Below, piece after piece: positions 43,750-45,695 of a stretch of DNA of 45,695 bases. The DNA is taken from contig JAAXWP010000017.1 of NCBI GenBank assembly GCA_013334925.1, forward strand, positions 1 to 45,695, in the 5' to 3' direction. Made by a program: the position numbers and the translations under genes. This stretch comes from Chlorobiaceae bacterium. GTDB lineage: Bacteria > Bacteroidota > Chlorobiia > Chlorobiales > Chlorobiaceae. Numbering within the stretch: position 1 is the first letter of the stretch; each line of letters opens with the position of its first letter. Below the pieces are notes generated by a model, which worked only from the letters and a program-made list of their open reading frames with translations, was not told where the DNA came from and made no database searches.

Positions 43750-45447
43750 ATGGCGCGCCCGAAGAATGTAAAGCATATTTTTGTCACCGGCGGGGTGGTT
43801 TCATCCCTTGGAAAGGGCATCCTTTCCGCTTCACTTGGGTTTCTGCTCAAGTCCCGCGGACTGCGCGTCGCCATCCAGAAATACGACCCCTACATCAACG
43901 TCGATCCCGGTACCATGTCTCCTTATCAGCATGGTGAGGTCTATGTGACCGATGATGGAGCCGAAACCGATCTCGATCTCGGCCACTACGAGCGGTTCCT
44001 TGACGAGCCGACCTCGCAGGCCTCTAACCTGACGATGGGCAGAGTCTACAAGTCGGTGATTGACAAAGAGAGAAGAGGAGAGTATCTCGGCGGAACCGTG
44101 CAGGTCGTTCCTCACGTGATCGACGAGATCAAGGAGAAGATGAATGACCTGGCCAAGAACGGCAACCTGGATGTGCTTATCACGGAGATCGGCGGTACGA
44201 TCGGTGATATCGAGTCGCTTCCCTTTCTCGAGGCGATGCGTCAGCTCAAGCTCGAGCTTGGAGAACGCAACCTGCTGAACATTCACCTGACCTTCGTGCC
44301 GTACATCAAGGCGGCCTGTGAGCTGAAGACCAAGCCTACCCAGCACAGTGTCAAGATGCTGCTCGAGACCGGTATTCAGCCGGATATCCTGGTCTGCAGG
44401 AGCGAAAAACCGCTCTCCAAAGACATCAAGAACAAGGTTGGTCATTTCTGCAACGTCCACGATCAGGACGTTATCGGTCTGAACGACTGCGAGACCATTT
44501 ACGAAGTACCCCTTATTCTTCTCAAGGAGCAGCTCGATCAGCGGGTCATGAAGAAGCTGTCGCTGAAGAAGTTCAAGGAACCGAACCTCGATTACTGGCG
44601 CCAGTTCTGCGACAAGGTCAAGCATCCGAAAGATGGCGAGATCACGATCGGCATCTGCGGTAAATACACCGAGTACCCCGACGCCTACAAGTCGATCCTC
44701 GAGTCGTTCGTGCACGCCGGCGCGAGCAACGACGTCAAGGTTTCTGTGCGTCTCCTCAGGGCCGAGGATGCGGAGGATCCGAAGTTCGATATCGGCAAGG
44801 CGTTCGAAGGGGTCAGTGGACTGCTTGTCGCTCCCGGTTTCGGTGACCGTGGCATCGAAGGCAAGGTGCAGTTTATCAGGTATGCCAGGGAGAACAATAT
44901 TCCTTTCTTCGGGATTTGCCTCGGCATGCAGTGTGCGACCATCGAATTCGCAAGAAGCGTCTGCGGTCTGCAGGAGGCCAACTCGACCGAATTCAACAAG
45001 CGCACCCGCTACCCGGTCATCGACCTCATGGAGCACCAGAAGAAGGTCAAGGAGAAGGGCGGCACCATGCGTCTCGGCAGCTATCCCTGTATTCTCAAGG
45101 AGGATTCAAAGGCCTACGAGGTCTACAGGAAGTTCCTGATCAACGAGCGTCATCGTCACCGCTACGAGTTCAACAACCAGTACCGGAAGGCACTGGAAGA
45201 TAAGGGGATGCTCTTTTCCGGCACCTCACCGAACGGCGACCTCGTCGAGATCGTCGAGCTGAAAGATCATCGCTGGTTTGTGGCCGTACAGTTCCACCCG
45301 GAATACAAATCAAGGGTGCAGAAGGTTCATCCATTGTTCAGTGGTTTTGTCAATGCAGCCAAGGAGTACGCTCTGGGCAAGCGTCAGCTGTCGCTTGAGG
45401 TTGAGCTGCCAAGGCTGAGCGCCACGGAGATGGAGAACGCAAACTGA
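43750..45447 (+). CDS. pyrG: CTP synthase
   Basis: The 565-aa protein has the synthase domain start [17 protein letters not shown] (P-loop-like) and [20 protein letters not shown]. The class I glutamine amidotransferase domain has [10 protein letters not shown] (nucleophile Cys) and VQFHPEYKS (His, Glu). It makes CTP from UTP, glutamine and ATP. The end, [13 protein letters not shown], is typical for length. A strong terminator follows 28 nt after the stop. No ribosome site is clear. Confidence 0.97.
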   Translation: MARPKNVKHIFVTGGVVSSLGKGILSASLGFLLKSRGLRVAIQKYDPYINVDPGTMSPYQHGEVYVTDDGAETDLDLGHYERFLDEPTSQASNLTMGRVYKSVIDKERRGEYLGGTVQVVPHVIDEIKEKMNDLAKNGNLDVLITEIGGTIGDIESLPFLEAMRQLKLELGERNLLNIHLTFVPYIKAACELKTKPTQHSVKMLLETGIQPDILVCRSEKPLSKDIKNKVGHFCNVHDQDVIGLNDCETIYEVPLILLKEQLDQRVMKKLSLKKFKEPNLDYWRQFCDKVKHPKDGEITIGICGKYTEYPDAYKSILESFVHAGASNDVKVSVRLLRAEDAEDPKFDIGKAFEGVSGLLVAPGFGDRGIEGKVQFIRYARENNIPFFGICLGMQCATIEFARSVCGLQEANSTEFNKRTRYPVIDLMEHQKKVKEKGGTMRLGSYPCILKEDSKAYEVYRKFLINERHRHRYEFNNQYRKALEDKGMLFSGTSPNGDLVEIVELKDHRWFVAVQFHPEYKSRVQKVHPLFSGFVNAAKEYALGKRQLSLEVELPRLSATEMENAN

Positions 45448-45475
45448 GTATTTCCAGTCCGGTTATAGTATTCAC

Positions 45476-45507
45476 GAGCGGCGCAGCAAGGCGCCGCTCT
45501 TTTTTTT
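45476..45507 (+). terminator. Strong terminator after pyrG
   Basis: GAGCGGCGC (45476-45484) pairs perfectly with GCGCCGCTC (45491-45499), loop AGCAAG, then eight T (45500-45507). Confidence 0.95.
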
Positions 45508-45531
45508 GGTGAACTTCGATGGCGAACCTCG

Positions 45532-45617
45532 ATGGACTTTATGGACGGCATGGACGTGATGGACAAAGAGCCTGATTTCCTGTCCATTCAGTCCATAACG
45601 TCCATTTGGTCCATTTT
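45532..45617. repeat. Symmetric array of 9-nt repeats, four ATGGACNNN and four GTCCATNNN
   Basis: Four units ATGGACNNN start at 45532, 45541, 45550 and 45559. After a 14-nt spacer, four units GTCCATNNN start at 45582, 45591, 45600 and 45609. The left and right arrays are inverted copies of one hexamer with variable triplets, and could fold into a long imperfect stem. It lies directly after the pyrG terminator. Its extension beyond the window is not seen. Confidence 0.75.
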
Positions 45618-45695
45618 CTTCTCTTTTTTCAAGAAAAGTGAGGAAATAATTTGGAGGAAAGGGGTGAAGGTAGTACATTAGGAACCTTCACTTGA

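Noticed and set aside
43831-45036. 401-codon minus-strand frame over pyrG
   Set aside because: Antisense to pyrG; no family signature.
45532-45617. CRISPR array
   Set aside because: Repeats are 6 nt with 3-nt variable parts and invert in the middle; no spacers of 30 nt and no cas genes.
45532-45681. 49-codon frame starting MDFMDGMDVMDK
   Set aside because: It is only the reading of the 9-nt repeat array; no ribosome site, and a terminator lies directly before it.

Overview
The window reads as a chromosomal segment of a green sulfur bacterium (Chlorobiaceae, Chlorobaculum/Chlorobium-like). The evidence is a sulfide:quinone oxidoreductase-type flavoprotein at the left edge, moderately high GC in the core genes, many starts without a clear Shine-Dalgarno sequence, and core proteins with the character of this group. 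No photosynthesis gene is present, so the placement is an inference from sequence character and not a proof.

Layout. 1-2230: a sulfide-oxidation type flavoprotein behind a clear sigma70-type promoter, followed by an unlisted 52-residue aromatic, amphipathic small protein and a terminator. 2230-4600: an AT-rich accessory stretch with an orphan GH24 lysozyme and two unrecognised membrane proteins, one with an N-terminal GYF_2-like domain. 4610-13379: a complete type I restriction-modification island in the order hsdM, dinD, hsdS, unknown 196-aa gene, PUA/EVE-like plus PD-(D/E)XK nuclease-like gene, hsdR. 13412-17057: an M13 metallopeptidase, a very short tail-collar-type protein and a YecA/SEC-C protein.

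17076-21096 (minus strand): an apparent four-gene operon (SRPBCC-like protein, K+ channel with RCK domain, nitroreductase, secreted alpha/beta hydrolase) and a separate DUF1566-type exported protein. 21383-25064 (minus): dxr, rseP, prfA. Then tRNA-Val(UAC) on plus, and ftsH-acyP on minus. 28086-33783 (plus): pyrF, glmS, an acyltransferase bracketed by related GTCTCA-type inverted repeats, and a TIGR01777-type epimerase. 33856-36934: an RRM RNA-binding protein, the amt-PII ammonium module and a TPR lipoprotein-sized exported protein. 37134-45447 (plus): scpA, DUF1015, tsaE, tsaB, rsfS, gyrA, a dual-CDGSH protein and pyrG, ended by a strong terminator and a symmetric array of 9-nt repeats.

Most of the window is housekeeping. 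The accessory interest lies in 1955-13379. The best candidate for something undescribed is the pair at 8628-10232 inside the hsd island: an orphan protein with a duplicated GD-VWV motif, next to a modified-base-reader-like domain fused to an HsdR_N-like nuclease. They lie in tight order between hsdS and hsdR. Together with dinD and the upstream membrane genes they may form a layered defence locus. That function is inferred from context and has not been shown.
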